A stretch of 64,000 nt of DNA from Pseudomonas flavescens (GTDB taxonomy: Bacteria > Pseudomonadota > Gammaproteobacteria > Pseudomonadales > Pseudomonadaceae), in assembly GCF_013408425.1 (NCBI RefSeq), contig NZ_JACBYV010000001.1:310001-374000 (forward strand). Reading direction: 5' to 3'. The notes under the pieces were generated by a model, which saw nothing but the letters and a program-made list of their open reading frames with translations, ran no database searches and was not told where the DNA came from. Below are positions 43,743-53,499 of this stretch, piece after piece; the stretch's first letter is position 1, and every line of letters starts with the position of its first letter. A program made the translations under genes and the position numbers.

Positions 43743-44798
43743 TCAGGTGAGTGGCAGGCGCCTCATCCACAGGCGGAACAAGGGTTCGGCCAGAAACATC
43801 ACCATGAACAGGCGCAACGCCTGCAGTGCCGTCACCAGCGCTACCGACAGGTGCAGGGCTTCTGCGGTCAGGCACAGTTCGGTGATGCCGCCGGGCATCA
43901 TGCCGAGCATCAGCGACACCGACTCGATACCGGCCAGCCAGCCGAGGGCGGTACCGAGCAGCGCAGTGCCTGCCATGGCCAGCAAGGTGAACAGCAGCAC
44001 GCGAGCCAGAAAACCGGGTGCACTGCGAAAGAAGGCTCGGTCGAAATGACAACCCAGAGCGCAGCCGATCAGCCATTGGCCGAGCTGGCCGAGCCATTGC
44101 GGCGTGCCGATATGCAGATCGAACGCCACGCTTGCCGCAGCGCACAACGTCAGCGGGCCGAGCATCCACGGGTTGGGCTGCCCCAGGCGGCGCCAAAGCA
44201 CCGCCAGCAGGGCACCTGCAGGCAGCAGAATCGCCAGCCAGAACCAGTCCACCGCTGCTGCAGGCGGTGGCTCCATGCTCGGCAGCCCCCAGGTGAACAA
44301 AGCCGGAATCAGCAGGATCACCATCAGCAGGCGCATACTGTGGGCGGCGGCGATGCGGGCCGGTTGTGCACCGTGGCGCAGTGCCAGATTGACCATTTCA
44401 CTGGCGCCGCCCGGCATGCTGGCGAAGAACGCCGTGGCACGGTCGACACCCGAGCGGCGCAGCCCGGCGATACCGATCACGCTGAGCGCAAGCGTGGCGA
44501 CCACACCGACGGCAATGACCGCCAGGTTGCCCACCACCTGCTCCAGCACTTCCCCGGTGAAATGCAGGCCGATACCCGCAGCCACCAGCCATTGACCGAC
44601 CTGCCGTCCGCCGGGCATTTCCCGGCTGAGAACGCCAGAGCAGCGCAGGGCGATCACCGCCAGCAGCGAACCGATCACCCAAGGCAAAGGCCAGCCGACG
44701 AGGCTGGCCAGGTAGCCACCGAGTGCGCCAACCAGTGGCGTGGGCCACCAGTTGCGCAGGTGCTTCGGGTTGTCGTGCGGGTCGACGCTATCAGGCAT
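43743..44798 (-). CDS. AbrB-family membrane protein
   Basis: A 351-residue, very hydrophobic protein with about ten membrane helices in two halves. Both halves carry the family hallmark MPGG (FASMPGGASEMV near 126 and GMMPGGITELCL near 300). The family is often labelled putative ammonia monooxygenase or AbrB, on weak grounds; transport or regulation is more likely. The start overlaps the end of tctA by 8 bases, so it is the last gene of the tctCBA operon. A link to the carboxylate transport of that operon is inferred. Confidence 0.85.
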   Translation of the reverse strand: MPDSVDPHDNPKHLRNWWPTPLVGALGGYLASLVGWPLPWVIGSLLAVIALRCSGVLSREMPGGRQVGQWLVAAGIGLHFTGEVLEQVVGNLAVIAVGVVATLALSVIGIAGLRRSGVDRATAFFASMPGGASEMVNLALRHGAQPARIAAAHSMRLLMVILLIPALFTWGLPSMEPPPAAAVDWFWLAILLPAGALLAVLWRRLGQPNPWMLGPLTLCAAASVAFDLHIGTPQWLGQLGQWLIGCALGCHFDRAFFRSAPGFLARVLLFTLLAMAGTALLGTALGWLAGIESVSLMLGMMPGGITELCLTAEALHLSVALVTALQALRLFMVMFLAEPLFRLWMRRLPLT

Positions 44799-46305
44799 TG
44801 GCCGCTTCGGCCTTGCGTAGACTGCGTCGACGCCAGCTGCGGTAGAAGGGCAGGGCGATCATCGCCACGATCAGTGTCCACACGCCCCAGGTGATCGGGC
44901 TGGCGAACAGAATGCCCAGCTCGCCATTGGAGATCGACAGCGCACGACGCAGGTTCTGCTCCATCAGGCCACCGAGGATGAAACCGAGCAGAATCGCCGA
45001 GAGCGGGAAGTCCATCTTGCGCAATATGTAGCCGGCGACGCCGATACCGATCATCAGGAACAGATCGAACGCAGTGGCGTGCACGGCGTAAACGCCGATC
45101 GAGGTGATGATGGCGATGGCCGGCACCAGGGCCCAGTACGGCACGGCGAGGATCTTGGTGAAGATCTTGATCATCGGCACGTTCATCACGATCAGCATGA
45201 TGTTGGCGACGAACAGCGAGGCGATCAGGCCCCAGACGATGTCCGGCTGGTCGCGGAACAGCAGCGGGCCAGGGGTGATGTTGTACAGCGTGAGGGCGCC
45301 GAGCATCACTGCGGTGGTGCCTGAACCGGGTACGCCGAGGGTCAGCATCGGCACCATGGAGCCGCATGCCGAGGCGCTGTTGGCGGTTTCTGGTGCGGCC
45401 AGGCCACGCAGGTCACCCTCGCCGAACTTGTTGTCCTTGGTGGCCAGGCGTTTTTCGCTCATGTAGGCCACGGCACTGGCCAGGGTCGCACCGGCGCCCG
45501 GCAGGATGCCCAGACCGAAGCCGACTGCGCCGCTGCGCAGGTTGGTGGCCAGCACCGACATGCCTTCCTTGAGATTGAACAGCATGCGGCCCTTGGCTTC
45601 TATTGCTTTCTGGCCATGGTGAGTGCGCTCGAGCAGAACGAGGATCTCGCTGACCGAGAACAGACCAAGCACCAGCACCACGAACTGGATGCCGTCGGCC
45701 AGGCCGAGGCTGCCGAAGGTGAAACGGTACACGCCACTGTTGGAGTCGATACCGACACAGGACAGGAACAAGCCGATGCAGGCGGCAATCGCGGTCTTCA
45801 TCGGTTTGTTGCCGGCCATGCCTGCCAGACAGACGATGGCGAACACCATCAGCACGAAGTACTCGGCGGGGCCGAAGGCGACCGCCCAACTGGCCAGCAG
45901 GGGCGCGAAGATCACCACACCGCAGGTCGCCATCAGGCCACCGACGAACGAACTCCAGGCGGAGATCGACAGGGCCACGCCCGCTTTACCCTGACGTGCC
46001 AGCGGGTAGCCGTCGAGGGTGGTCATCACGGCCGATGCTTCGCCCGGGATGTTGAGCAGGATCGAAGAAATACGGCCACCGTATTCACAGCCCAGGTACA
46101 CGGCTGCGAGCAGGATCAGCGCGGTTTCCGGTGGCAGGCCGAGGGCGAAGGCGATGGGGATCAGCAGTGCCACGCCGTTGATCGGGCCCAGGCCCGGTAG
46201 CAGGCCGACGATGGTGCCGATCAGGGTGCCGCACAGTGCGGTGAACAGGTTGTAGGGGCTCAGGGCGACGCCGAAGCCCTGACCCAGGTAGCTAAAGGTA
46301 TCCAC
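44791..46305 (-). CDS. tctA: TctA, large membrane subunit of a tripartite tricarboxylate transporter
   Basis: A 504-residue protein with about twelve helices. Typical TctA stretches are seen: GLLPGLGPINGVALLIP (about 38-54), GEASAVMTTLDGYPLARQGK and SGSTTAVMLGAL-type sequence near 330 (PGSGTTAVMLGALTLYN). It carries the solute across the inner membrane with the cation gradient, after delivery by TctC. The start ATG is 3 bases past the stop of tctB. Confidence 0.92.
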   Translation of the reverse strand: MDTFSYLGQGFGVALSPYNLFTALCGTLIGTIVGLLPGLGPINGVALLIPIAFALGLPPETALILLAAVYLGCEYGGRISSILLNIPGEASAVMTTLDGYPLARQGKAGVALSISAWSSFVGGLMATCGVVIFAPLLASWAVAFGPAEYFVLMVFAIVCLAGMAGNKPMKTAIAACIGLFLSCVGIDSNSGVYRFTFGSLGLADGIQFVVLVLGLFSVSEILVLLERTHHGQKAIEAKGRMLFNLKEGMSVLATNLRSGAVGFGLGILPGAGATLASAVAYMSEKRLATKDNKFGEGDLRGLAAPETANSASACGSMVPMLTLGVPGSGTTAVMLGALTLYNITPGPLLFRDQPDIVWGLIASLFVANIMLIVMNVPMIKIFTKILAVPYWALVPAIAIITSIGVYAVHATAFDLFLMIGIGVAGYILRKMDFPLSAILLGFILGGLMEQNLRRALSISNGELGILFASPITWGVWTLIVAMIALPFYRSWRRRSLRKAEAANA

Positions 46306-46308
46306 GGA

Positions 46309-46767
46309 TCAGATCTCCAGAGAGGACAGGATGCCGAGAGGCAGGGGAACGTCGAGAATCTTGTCGAACAGCAGGTACAGGCCGACCGCCAGCACCACAC
46401 CGGAAATCACGCTGGCGACCCAGGTGCCTTCGTACAGGCGGGCCATGGCGATGCCGAAGATCAGGCTGGCCGGCACGAAGCCCAGCGGCTCGAACAGCGC
46501 GGCGTAGATGGTGAGGATCACCACGCAGCCAACCACCTTGCGGATCACGTGCTTGTCGAGCGGTGGCTCATCGCTGTGCGACGTGCTGCCGGACGGCTTC
46601 TTGACCAGCAGATAGATGGCGCCCAGACCCATGAGGATCAGCAGCAGCAGCGGGTAGGCGCGAGGACCGACCGGCTCGTAGGAGAAGGGCGCGTGATAGC
46701 CCCAGGCGACGATGCCCAGCGCGACGCAGGCGAGCAGCAGCACCACGCCGAAAATGCGTTGTGACAT
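46309..46767 (-). CDS. tctB: TctB, small membrane subunit of a tripartite tricarboxylate transporter
   Basis: A 152-residue protein with four helices (starting MSQRIFGVVLLLACVALGIV) and the FSYEPVGPRAYP loop usual for TctB. The ATG at 46767 follows GAGGA; an earlier in-frame ATG at 46803 lies in the hairpin leader region. It is required with TctA for transport. Confidence 0.88.
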   Translation of the reverse strand: MSQRIFGVVLLLACVALGIVAWGYHAPFSYEPVGPRAYPLLLLILMGLGAIYLLVKKPSGSTSHSDEPPLDKHVIRKVVGCVVILTIYAALFEPLGFVPASLIFGIAMARLYEGTWVASVISGVVLAVGLYLLFDKILDVPLPLGILSSLEI

Positions 46768-46806
46768 GAGGAAATCCTCGTTTTTTAGCAATGGCAAAAG
46801 CACCCC

Positions 46807-46821
46807 CTGGGCAATGCCCAG
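46807..46821 (-). other. hairpin between tctC and tctB
   Basis: CTGGGC-AAT-GCCCAG forms a 6-bp stem 37 bases after the tctC stop. As in other binding-protein operons it may protect the tctC message and lower tctBA levels (inference). Confidence 0.4.
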
Positions 46822-46857
46822 AGGATGAAAGGAGTCGTATGTGGTTGGCGCCGCGTG

Positions 46858-47841
46858 TTACTGCTGGATCAGGCCGAATTCCTGGGCCAGTTCCTTGTAC
46901 TGGGCGACTTGCTTCTTCACGTAGCCGTCCAGCTCTTCGCCAGTCATGGCGAATGGGTACAGCTCGCGGTCTTCACGCAGCTTGGCGAAGTCTTCGGAGG
47001 CCAGCAGTTGGTCGAAGGCGTTCTTCCACCAGGTGTAGGCTTCTTCGCTGACCTTCGGGCCGAGGTAGAAACCACGGATTACCGGCCAGACCACATCAAA
47101 GCCCTGCTCTTTGGCCGTCGGGATGCTGGACACCACGCTGCCTGGCAGGCGCTCTTCGGAGAACACCGCGAGAATGCGCATGTCACCGCTTTCGATGTGT
47201 GGAACGGAGTCGGAGATGTCGGTACTGGCAACCTGAATGTGGCCGCCGAGCAATGCGGTGGCCAGCTCGCCACCGCCTTCCATCGCCACGTAGCGCAGCT
47301 CGCGTGGGTCGATGCCGGCTGCGCGGGCGATCAGTGCGGTTTGCATCCAGTCCTGGCTGCCCACTGTGCCGCCGGAACCGATGACGACCTTGCCCGGGTT
47401 GTCCTTGAGCGCCTTGACCAGGTCGTCCAGGGTCTTGTACGGCGAGTCCTTGCGTACCGCCAGGGCGCCGTAGCTGGTGCCGACACCGGCCAGCCACTTC
47501 ACGGCGTTTTCGTCGAAGCGGCCGAACTTGCCTTGAGCCAGGTTGAGCAGCGAACCGCTGGAGAAGGCCGTGATGGTGCCCGCATCGGCAGGGCGCTGAG
47601 CAACCACTGCGTTGTAGGCCACTGCACCCACGCCGCCAGGCATGTAGGTCACACGCATCGGCGACTTCAGCAGCTTGCTTTCCACCAGGGCGCTTTGCGC
47701 CAGTTTGCAGGTCAGGTCGAAGCCACCGCCAGGCGCCGCCGGTGCGATGCACTCGGGGCGGCGCGGCTCATCGGCCAGCAAGGGGCCGGCGAAGGCCATG
47801 CAGGCGGCTGTAAGGGCTATACGGGTGAACGTAGTTTTCAT
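46858..47841 (-). CDS. tctC: TctC, periplasmic tricarboxylate-binding protein
   Basis: A 327-residue protein with signal peptide (MKTTFTRIALTAACMAFAGP, cleavage near LLA-DEP) and the TctC/Bug fold: ECIAPAAPGGGFDLTC near the mature N-terminus and VIGSGGTVGSQDWMQT near 140. It is the first gene of tctCBA and is directly behind the porin gene. The ligand is probably citrate, cis-aconitate or a related tricarboxylate, by analogy with opdH and tctDE next to it. Confidence 0.9.
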   Translation of the reverse strand: MKTTFTRIALTAACMAFAGPLLADEPRRPECIAPAAPGGGFDLTCKLAQSALVESKLLKSPMRVTYMPGGVGAVAYNAVVAQRPADAGTITAFSSGSLLNLAQGKFGRFDENAVKWLAGVGTSYGALAVRKDSPYKTLDDLVKALKDNPGKVVIGSGGTVGSQDWMQTALIARAAGIDPRELRYVAMEGGGELATALLGGHIQVASTDISDSVPHIESGDMRILAVFSEERLPGSVVSSIPTAKEQGFDVVWPVIRGFYLGPKVSEEAYTWWKNAFDQLLASEDFAKLREDRELYPFAMTGEELDGYVKKQVAQYKELAQEFGLIQQ

Positions 47842-47869
47842 GAAAGATCCCTCTGGTTTTTATTTTGAG

Positions 47870-49135
47870 TTACCAAATCGGCATGGTGTAGCCGACGATG
47901 ATTCGATTTTCGTCCGCATCCCGGGCGAAATCGGAGCGGAAGCTGGCATTGCGCAGACGTACATAGACGTCTTTCAGGGCGCCGCTCTGCACCACGTACT
48001 TGATTTCGGTGTTGCGCTCCCATTCGCCGCCGGTCTGGTCGCTGCCAGTGATCTTGGCATCGTCACCGCTGATGTAGCGGGTCATGAAGCTCAGGCCCGG
48101 AATGCCGACCTTGGCGAAGTCGAAGTCGTAGCGCGCCTGCCAGGAGCGCTCGTCGGCGTTGGCGAAATCGTTGATCTGCACGAAGTTGACCAGGAACGGG
48201 TCACTGCCATCGATGTAGGCGAAGCCGGTGTCGCCGCTCATGTCCTGATAGCCCAGGCCGAACTTGTGGCCGCTGATGGCATAGCTGACCATGCCGTTGA
48301 GGGCGCGGTTGTCGACCTTGCCGGCCTTGGCGGCGCCGCTGTCATCGCTCAGCGTCAGGCGCAGATCGGAGGACAGAGTACCGCCGCCCAGCGCGTGGCT
48401 GGTTTGCAGGCCGAAGAAATGCTGGCGATAGATATCGTCCAGGTCGGCGAAGTAGTAGCGACCCGTCACGCCTTTGGTGAAGGTGTAATCGAAACCGGCC
48501 AGATCCAGATGATCGGCCGTGATGTTGCCTGCATAGCGCCCGTTCTTGCTGTTGAGCACGATGTCTTCGGAGTTGGTGGAAGCGCGGTCGATGACCTTGT
48601 CCAGGCGCCCGCCCGTGAAGGTCAGGCCGTCCAGTTCGGAGGAGGTGAGCAGGCCACCTTCGAACACCTGTGGCAGCAGGCGGCTGTCGCTGGCCTTGAC
48701 CACGGGCAGCTCGGGAATGTGCGAACCATAGCGCAGCTCGGTTTCGGAGACCTTGACCTTGGCGGTCAGGCCCAGGCGGGAGAACTCATCCGGCGTGCCG
48801 CCGTCGTCCTGAACCGGAAGCAGGTCGGTGCCGGTGCGGCCGCCGCCTGAGTCCAGCTTGACGCCGAGCATGCCCATTGCATCGACACCGACACCGACGG
48901 TGCCTTCGGTGAAGCCGGAACGCAGGTCGAGCAGGAAACCCTGACCCCATTCTTCGCGCTTGTTCTGGCCGGTGCCTTCGCGGAAATCACGGTTCAGGTA
49001 GATATTGGTAGTGGTCAGGCTGGCGGAGCTGTCTTCGATGAAGGCGGCGTGAGCCATGGGGGCGAGCAGGGCGGTTGGCAGTGCGAGGCTGAGCAGGCTC
49101 AACGACGAAATAGCCTGACGGGGGGCGGTCGGCAT
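47870..49135 (-). CDS. opdH: OprD-family porin, OpdH-like
   Basis: A 421-residue outer-membrane protein with signal peptide (cleavage near MAHA-AFI) and the OprD-family beginning (SSASLTTTNIYLNRDFREG), ending in the aromatic-terminal strand IIVGYTMPIW. The ATG at 49135 (MPTAPRQAI) is favoured because GGAG lies 9 bases before it; an ATG at 49150 has no ribosome site. In P. aeruginosa the porin at this place is OpdH, used for cis-aconitate and other tricarboxylates. It forms an operon with tctCBA (28-base gap). Confidence 0.88.
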   Translation of the reverse strand: MPTAPRQAISSLSLLSLALPTALLAPMAHAAFIEDSSASLTTTNIYLNRDFREGTGQNKREEWGQGFLLDLRSGFTEGTVGVGVDAMGMLGVKLDSGGGRTGTDLLPVQDDGGTPDEFSRLGLTAKVKVSETELRYGSHIPELPVVKASDSRLLPQVFEGGLLTSSELDGLTFTGGRLDKVIDRASTNSEDIVLNSKNGRYAGNITADHLDLAGFDYTFTKGVTGRYYFADLDDIYRQHFFGLQTSHALGGGTLSSDLRLTLSDDSGAAKAGKVDNRALNGMVSYAISGHKFGLGYQDMSGDTGFAYIDGSDPFLVNFVQINDFANADERSWQARYDFDFAKVGIPGLSFMTRYISGDDAKITGSDQTGGEWERNTEIKYVVQSGALKDVYVRLRNASFRSDFARDADENRIIVGYTMPIW

Positions 49136-49236
49136 GCGTGGTAACTCCATTGTTATTTTTGTCACGACCGCACACCACTGTGCAGGTCGTTCTATGAGCG
49201 GATCTGGCCGCTCTGCGGTGATCCTAGAAGTGCAAC

Positions 49237-49263
49237 CTTTCACCAACCTTTCAGCGGTGAAAG
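49237..49263. promoter_or_regulatory. inverted repeat between opdH and tctD, possible TctD operator
   Basis: CTTTCACC (49237-49244) and GGTGAAAG (49256-49263) are a perfect 8-bp inverted repeat, and ACCTTTCA also occurs twice as a direct repeat nearby. It sits in the divergent control region of the porin operon and the tctDE genes. Binding by TctD or by a catabolite regulator is inferred. Confidence 0.45.
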
Positions 49264-49370
49264 TTGTTGCCTGTGTGCCGCTGTCGCACGCCGTAACTGC
49301 CAAGTTCGCGCGCGAACGGTAAACTCTTGCCACACATGGCGGTCAGTCATGGTTCGGTGTGGAGGTTGCA

Positions 49371-50042
49371 GTGCGAATTCTGCTGGTCGAAGATCATCCG
49401 CAATTGGCGGCGAGCGTTACCCAGGCGCTCAAGAGTGTCGGTTGGACAGTGGATGTTCTGCATGATGGCGTGGCCGCGGACTTGGCGCTGAGCAGCGAGG
49501 AATACGCCTTGGCGATCCTCGACGTGGGGCTGCCGCGCATGGACGGTTTCGAGGTGCTGGCGCGCCTGCGCGCGCGGGGCAAGACCGTTCCGGTGCTGAT
49601 GCTCACCGCGCGTGGTGAGGTCAAGGACCGGGTGCACGGCCTCAATCTGGGGGCCGACGATTATCTGGCCAAACCGTTCGAATTGAGCGAGCTGGAGGCG
49701 AGGGTCAAGGCCCTGCTGCGACGCAGCATGCTGGGTGGTGAACAGCAGTTGCGCTGCGGTGATCTGGTCTATGACCTGGATACCCGGCGCTTCACGCTGC
49801 TCGAGGAGAGCCTCAATCTGACGTCCCGCGAGCAGGCGGTGCTCGAGGCGATGATCTCCCGACCGGGGCGGGTCATGAGCAAGGAGCAGCTGGCCTCGCA
49901 GGTCTTCGGTCTGGATGAGGACGCCAGCGCCGATTCCATCGAAATCTACGTTCACCGTCTGCGCAAGAAGCTCGAGGGCGGCTCGGTACGCATCGTCACC
50001 TTCCGTGGGCTCGGCTACCTGCTGGAAGCCACGAGTGGATAG
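49371..50042 (+). CDS. tctD: TctD, OmpR-family response regulator
   Basis: A 223-residue regulator: receiver domain (1-115, phospho-acceptor in LAILDVGLPRMDG, switch Lys in YLAKPFELSEL) and a winged-helix DNA-binding domain (about 125-220, DSIEIYVHRLRKKL and GLGYLLE). The GTG at 49371 is chosen because GGAGG lies 5 bases before it. It should switch on the divergent opdH-tctCBA operon when tricarboxylates are sensed. It overlaps tctE by 8 bases. Confidence 0.92.
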   Translation: MRILLVEDHPQLAASVTQALKSVGWTVDVLHDGVAADLALSSEEYALAILDVGLPRMDGFEVLARLRARGKTVPVLMLTARGEVKDRVHGLNLGADDYLAKPFELSELEARVKALLRRSMLGGEQQLRCGDLVYDLDTRRFTLLEESLNLTSREQAVLEAMISRPGRVMSKEQLASQVFGLDEDASADSIEIYVHRLRKKLEGGSVRIVTFRGLGYLLEATSG

Positions 50043-51426
50043 GCCAGGCAGCCTGCGTGGCCGGCTTATCCGGCGCCTGGCTCTGTTGTTCACGGTGATT
50101 CTGCTGGTCAGTAGCCTGACTGCCTACTGGAGTGCCCGGCACGCCGCCGACACGGCCTATGACCGCACCCTGCTGGCATCTGCCCGGGCGATTTCCGACG
50201 GCCTTTATGCCGTGGAAGGGATGTTGAGTGCCAACGTGCCCTACATCGCGCTCGACACCTTCGCTTACGACAGTGCCGGACGTATCTACTATCAGGTGCT
50301 AGGTCCCAAGGGGGAGCTGGTGTCGGGCTACGAAGACCTGCCCGCCGCGCCGCCGGATACTCCGCGCACCAATGATTATCCGGCCCTGGCCAAGTTCTAT
50401 GACGGTGATTACCGCGGCCAGGGCGTGCGTGTGGTGAGCTTCCTGCAGCCGGTGAGCGAGCCGGGCTATAGCGGCGTCGCCGAGATTCGCGTGGCGGAGA
50501 CCCAGGGTGCCCGGGAGCGCATGACCCGCGATCTGTTGTTCGGCACGTTGTGGCGCATGGGCCTGCTGTCGATGAGTGCGCTGCTGCTGGTCTGGCTTGC
50601 CGTGAGTGCCGGCCTGCGCCCGCTGGAAAGCCTGCGCCGTACGGTGGCGGCGCGCAGCAGCGACGATCTGCGCCCGCTGCCCGACGGCGACATGCCCCGT
50701 GAACTGCGCCCTCTGGTCAATGCGCTGAACCAGTTCAATGACCGCCTGCGCGGGCTGTTCGAGCGTCAGTCGCAGTTCATTGCCGACGCGTCCCACGAAT
50801 TGCGAACACCGTTGGCGGCGCTCAAGGCCCGGGTCGAACTTGGCTTGCGTGACCAGCAGCCCGAGGTCTGGCACGCAACGCTGGAAGATGCCGCGCTGAA
50901 TGCCGATCGCCTGACGCATCTGGCTAACCAGTTACTGTCCCTGGCGCGTATCGAAAGTGGTGCGCGAGCGATCGCCGAGGGTGGCGCGCTGCGTCTGGAC
51001 CTCAGCCAGCTGGCCCGCGAGCTGGGCATGGCCCTGGCGCCATTGGCTCATTCCCGTGGGGTCGCCCTGGCGCTGGAGGCCGAGCAGCCGGTTTGGATCC
51101 GCGGCGAGCCGACGCTGCTCAACGAGTTGCTGTGCAATCTGGTCGACAACGCCATGGCTTACACCAAGGCGGGCGGCAACGTGATCCTGCGCGTACTGGA
51201 GTCGGGCGTACTGGAGGTCGAGGATGATGGCCCGGGCATTCCCGAGGAGGATCGGGAGCGGGTGTTCGAACGCTTCTATCGGCGTCAGGCCCATGGGCTG
51301 GGTGCTGGCCTCGGGTTAGCCATCGTTGGCGAAATCTGCCGTGCCCATCGTGCCGCCATCAGCTTGCACCAGGCCAGCCCCCAGGGCTTGCTGGTGCGTG
51401 TGGCGTTTCACAGCGAGGCGGATTAG
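50035..51426 (+). CDS. tctE: TctE, sensor histidine kinase
   Basis: A 463-residue membrane kinase. TM1 about 15-35, a periplasmic domain to about 165, TM2 about 170-195, HAMP-like linker, the phospho-acceptor box ASHELRTPLAALK (about 253-265), the N box NLVDNAM and the G boxes DDGPGIP and GLGLAIV. The periplasmic part includes the 2CSK_N-type domain usual for TctE. GTG start at 50035 overlapping tctD. It should phosphorylate TctD. Confidence 0.92.
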   Translation: MDRPGSLRGRLIRRLALLFTVILLVSSLTAYWSARHAADTAYDRTLLASARAISDGLYAVEGMLSANVPYIALDTFAYDSAGRIYYQVLGPKGELVSGYEDLPAAPPDTPRTNDYPALAKFYDGDYRGQGVRVVSFLQPVSEPGYSGVAEIRVAETQGARERMTRDLLFGTLWRMGLLSMSALLLVWLAVSAGLRPLESLRRTVAARSSDDLRPLPDGDMPRELRPLVNALNQFNDRLRGLFERQSQFIADASHELRTPLAALKARVELGLRDQQPEVWHATLEDAALNADRLTHLANQLLSLARIESGARAIAEGGALRLDLSQLARELGMALAPLAHSRGVALALEAEQPVWIRGEPTLLNELLCNLVDNAMAYTKAGGNVILRVLESGVLEVEDDGPGIPEEDRERVFERFYRRQAHGLGAGLGLAIVGEICRAHRAAISLHQASPQGLLVRVAFHSEAD

Positions 51427-51446
51427 AGCGCTGCCGTTTCAGGGCA

Positions 51447-51468
51447 GGGGCGAGCACTGGCTCGCCCC
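51447..51468. terminator. bidirectional hairpin between tctE and the HDOD gene
   Basis: GGGGCGAG-CACTGG-CTCGCCCC is a perfect 8-bp stem in the 49-base gap between two convergent genes. No long U-run on either side. Confidence 0.6.
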
Positions 51469-51475
51469 GTGGCTG

Positions 51476-52312
51476 TCACTGCAGCATGGCCATGGCAGCG
51501 TCCATGGCTGCGGACAGATCTTCGTCCGAATGAAGGTCCATGTCAGGCTTGATACCCAATTTGGCGAAAGCCGGAATCCGATTCCAGTCCAGTTGCGTGT
51601 AGGGGTGTGGCGTACCGATGAAGCTTTGCAGGGTGGCTACCTGGACCAGGTCCACATAGTCGACCTTGGCGCTGTCGCGGCTGAAATTCAGGTACTGGCC
51701 GGGCACGCAGGCGATCATTTCCGGGAATTCCCAGGTGCGCAGGATCTTGTCACCGATGATCGGATGGATCTGCTCGATCACATGGTTGAGGCTGATCGAG
51801 TCGGCCAGCAGCTCGCTGTGCTCTTCGGCGTAGGTGAGGATCGGCAGCACGCCAATCTGATGCACCAGCCCGGCCAGGGTCGCCTGATCCGGCATCAAGC
51901 GGGTGTAGTGGCGGCTCAGTACGTGGCAGATACCGGCGATCTCGGTGCTCTTGTTCCACACTTCGCGCATCTTGCGGTCGACCACGTCGGTGGTGGCCTG
52001 GAACATCTGCTCCATCGCCAGGCCGGTGGCCAGGTTGCAGGTGTAGTTGATGCCGAGACGGCCGATCGCCATCTGCAGGTCGGTGATTTCGCGGTTGGTG
52101 CGCAGCAACGGGCTGTTCACCACCTTGATGATGCGTGCAGTCAGGGCCGCGTCGTTACCGATGACCTTGCTCAGCTCCGGGATGCCTACGTTGGGATCTT
52201 CCGCTGCCTCGCGAACTTTCAGGGCGACCTCGGGCAGGGTCGGGAGAACCAGCTCATCGTTGTCGATGGCCCTGGTGAGATCCAGTTGGACTTTCTCGGC
52301 GAGTTTGCTCAT
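51476..52312 (-). CDS. HDOD-domain protein
   Basis: A 278-residue soluble protein that is almost entirely one HDOD domain (about 15-220, with LPTLPEVALKVREAAEDP and IIKVVNSPLL). HDOD proteins are HD-like folds without the metal-binding catalytic residues; they act in signalling, often near c-di-GMP or stress pathways. No output domain is fused. It is monocistronic or read with ygfZ, which lies 48 bases upstream. Confidence 0.88.
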   Translation of the reverse strand: MSKLAEKVQLDLTRAIDNDELVLPTLPEVALKVREAAEDPNVGIPELSKVIGNDAALTARIIKVVNSPLLRTNREITDLQMAIGRLGINYTCNLATGLAMEQMFQATTDVVDRKMREVWNKSTEIAGICHVLSRHYTRLMPDQATLAGLVHQIGVLPILTYAEEHSELLADSISLNHVIEQIHPIIGDKILRTWEFPEMIACVPGQYLNFSRDSAKVDYVDLVQVATLQSFIGTPHPYTQLDWNRIPAFAKLGIKPDMDLHSDEDLSAAMDAAMAMLQ

Positions 52313-52360
52313 GAAATTCTCGTTATCGGCAGAGTGGTGGCGGACTGAGCGCAGTGTACG

Positions 52361-53302
52361 TCAGCGCTGGATCTCGCGGTTGCTGTCCAGCGTGTACGGC
52401 AGGTCCAGCAGGTCGAGCGGCAGGCCTTCCGGTGTGCCGAGATGGATATTGCCATCGTTGGCCGCATCCTCCTGCAGCACGGCCAGCAATTCCACGCCCG
52501 TTGCGCTGGGCGCAGCCAGCACCACTTCGCCAACCGAGCTGCGGTGTACGGGGGAGAACAGTTCGGCGCCTGGTTGCGGCGCCTGGTCGGTGTTCAGGGT
52601 CAGGCGATAGAGGCGCCGCTTGAGCTTGCCGAGGTACTGCATGCGGGCAACGATTTCCTGTCCGGTGTAGCAGCCCTTCTTGAAGCTGACGCCGCCGACT
52701 GCCTGCAGGTTGATCATCTGCGGGATGAACAGCTCGCGGGTCGCGCCGGTCACCTGGCCGATACCCGCACGGATCTGCGCCAGCAGCCAGTCGTTGAGCG
52801 TCCCCTGAGGCAGTCGCTCACTCAGTTGCAGGCGAATGCCTTCAGCCTGCTCGGCCGGCGTCCAGAGTTCTGCACGGCCATCGCTCAGGCGGATGGCCAG
52901 CAGGCTCTCGGTACTGGCGACGCTGTCGGTTTCCGCAGCGAGCTCCAGGCCCAGTGCCTGCAGCGCGCCTTCGCCACCGCTCAGGCCGAAGCGAACCCAG
53001 GCCTCGCTTTCATCGCCGAGCTTGGCCTTGGAAAACACCACGTATTTCTGCAGGTCGGCGAGTTGCGCCTCCAGCAGGTCACGATCCATGGCCAGCAGGA
53101 AGCCTTCGGCCACGCTGACGATACGGAAGCTGGAGAGCATGCGCCCTTTTGGCGTGCAGCGAGCGCCCAGGCTCGAGCCGCTGGCACCCAGATAGTTGAT
53201 GTTGCAGGTGATCTGGCCCTGCAGGAATTTCCCGGCATCGGGGCCGCGCACGGCAAGGATGCCTTCATGGGTGAGTGGGCAGAAGAAAGCGCTATCGGCC
53301 AT
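52361..53302 (-). CDS. ygfZ: YgfZ, tetrahydrofolate-binding iron-sulphur enzyme maintenance protein
   Basis: A 313-residue GcvT-like folate-binding protein with the signature [14 protein letters not shown] (about 207-220), whose Cys is essential in E. coli YgfZ. It supports repair or assembly of some Fe-S enzymes. It is divergent from sdhE, which encodes a factor for a flavin- and Fe-S-containing complex; the linkage is conserved in gammaproteobacteria. Confidence 0.92.
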   Translation of the reverse strand: MADSAFFCPLTHEGILAVRGPDAGKFLQGQITCNINYLGASGSSLGARCTPKGRMLSSFRIVSVAEGFLLAMDRDLLEAQLADLQKYVVFSKAKLGDESEAWVRFGLSGGEGALQALGLELAAETDSVASTESLLAIRLSDGRAELWTPAEQAEGIRLQLSERLPQGTLNDWLLAQIRAGIGQVTGATRELFIPQMINLQAVGGVSFKKGCYTGQEIVARMQYLGKLKRRLYRLTLNTDQAPQPGAELFSPVHRSSVGEVVLAAPSATGVELLAVLQEDAANDGNIHLGTPEGLPLDLLDLPYTLDSNREIQR

Positions 53303-53499
53303 GGTCGAGAGAATCGCAGGCAGAGAATGAGGTTGCCATGATAAGAGCAGCGGCGAGCCTCAAGCTACAGGCTTCGGTGGGAAAAAACGCTGGCCGACGG
53401 CAGGTCATGAGTCTGGCACTGCGCTCGACCTGCACCCGTGACGGCCGCGCACGCTTGCAGCTCTTGTTATACTGCCGGCCCTTTTCCAGGAGCAGCCCC

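Noticed and set aside
49304..49317. Palindrome GTTCGCGCGCGAAC before tctD
   Set aside because: Self-complementary GC-rich words of this size occur by chance in such genomes, and it matches no known operator.
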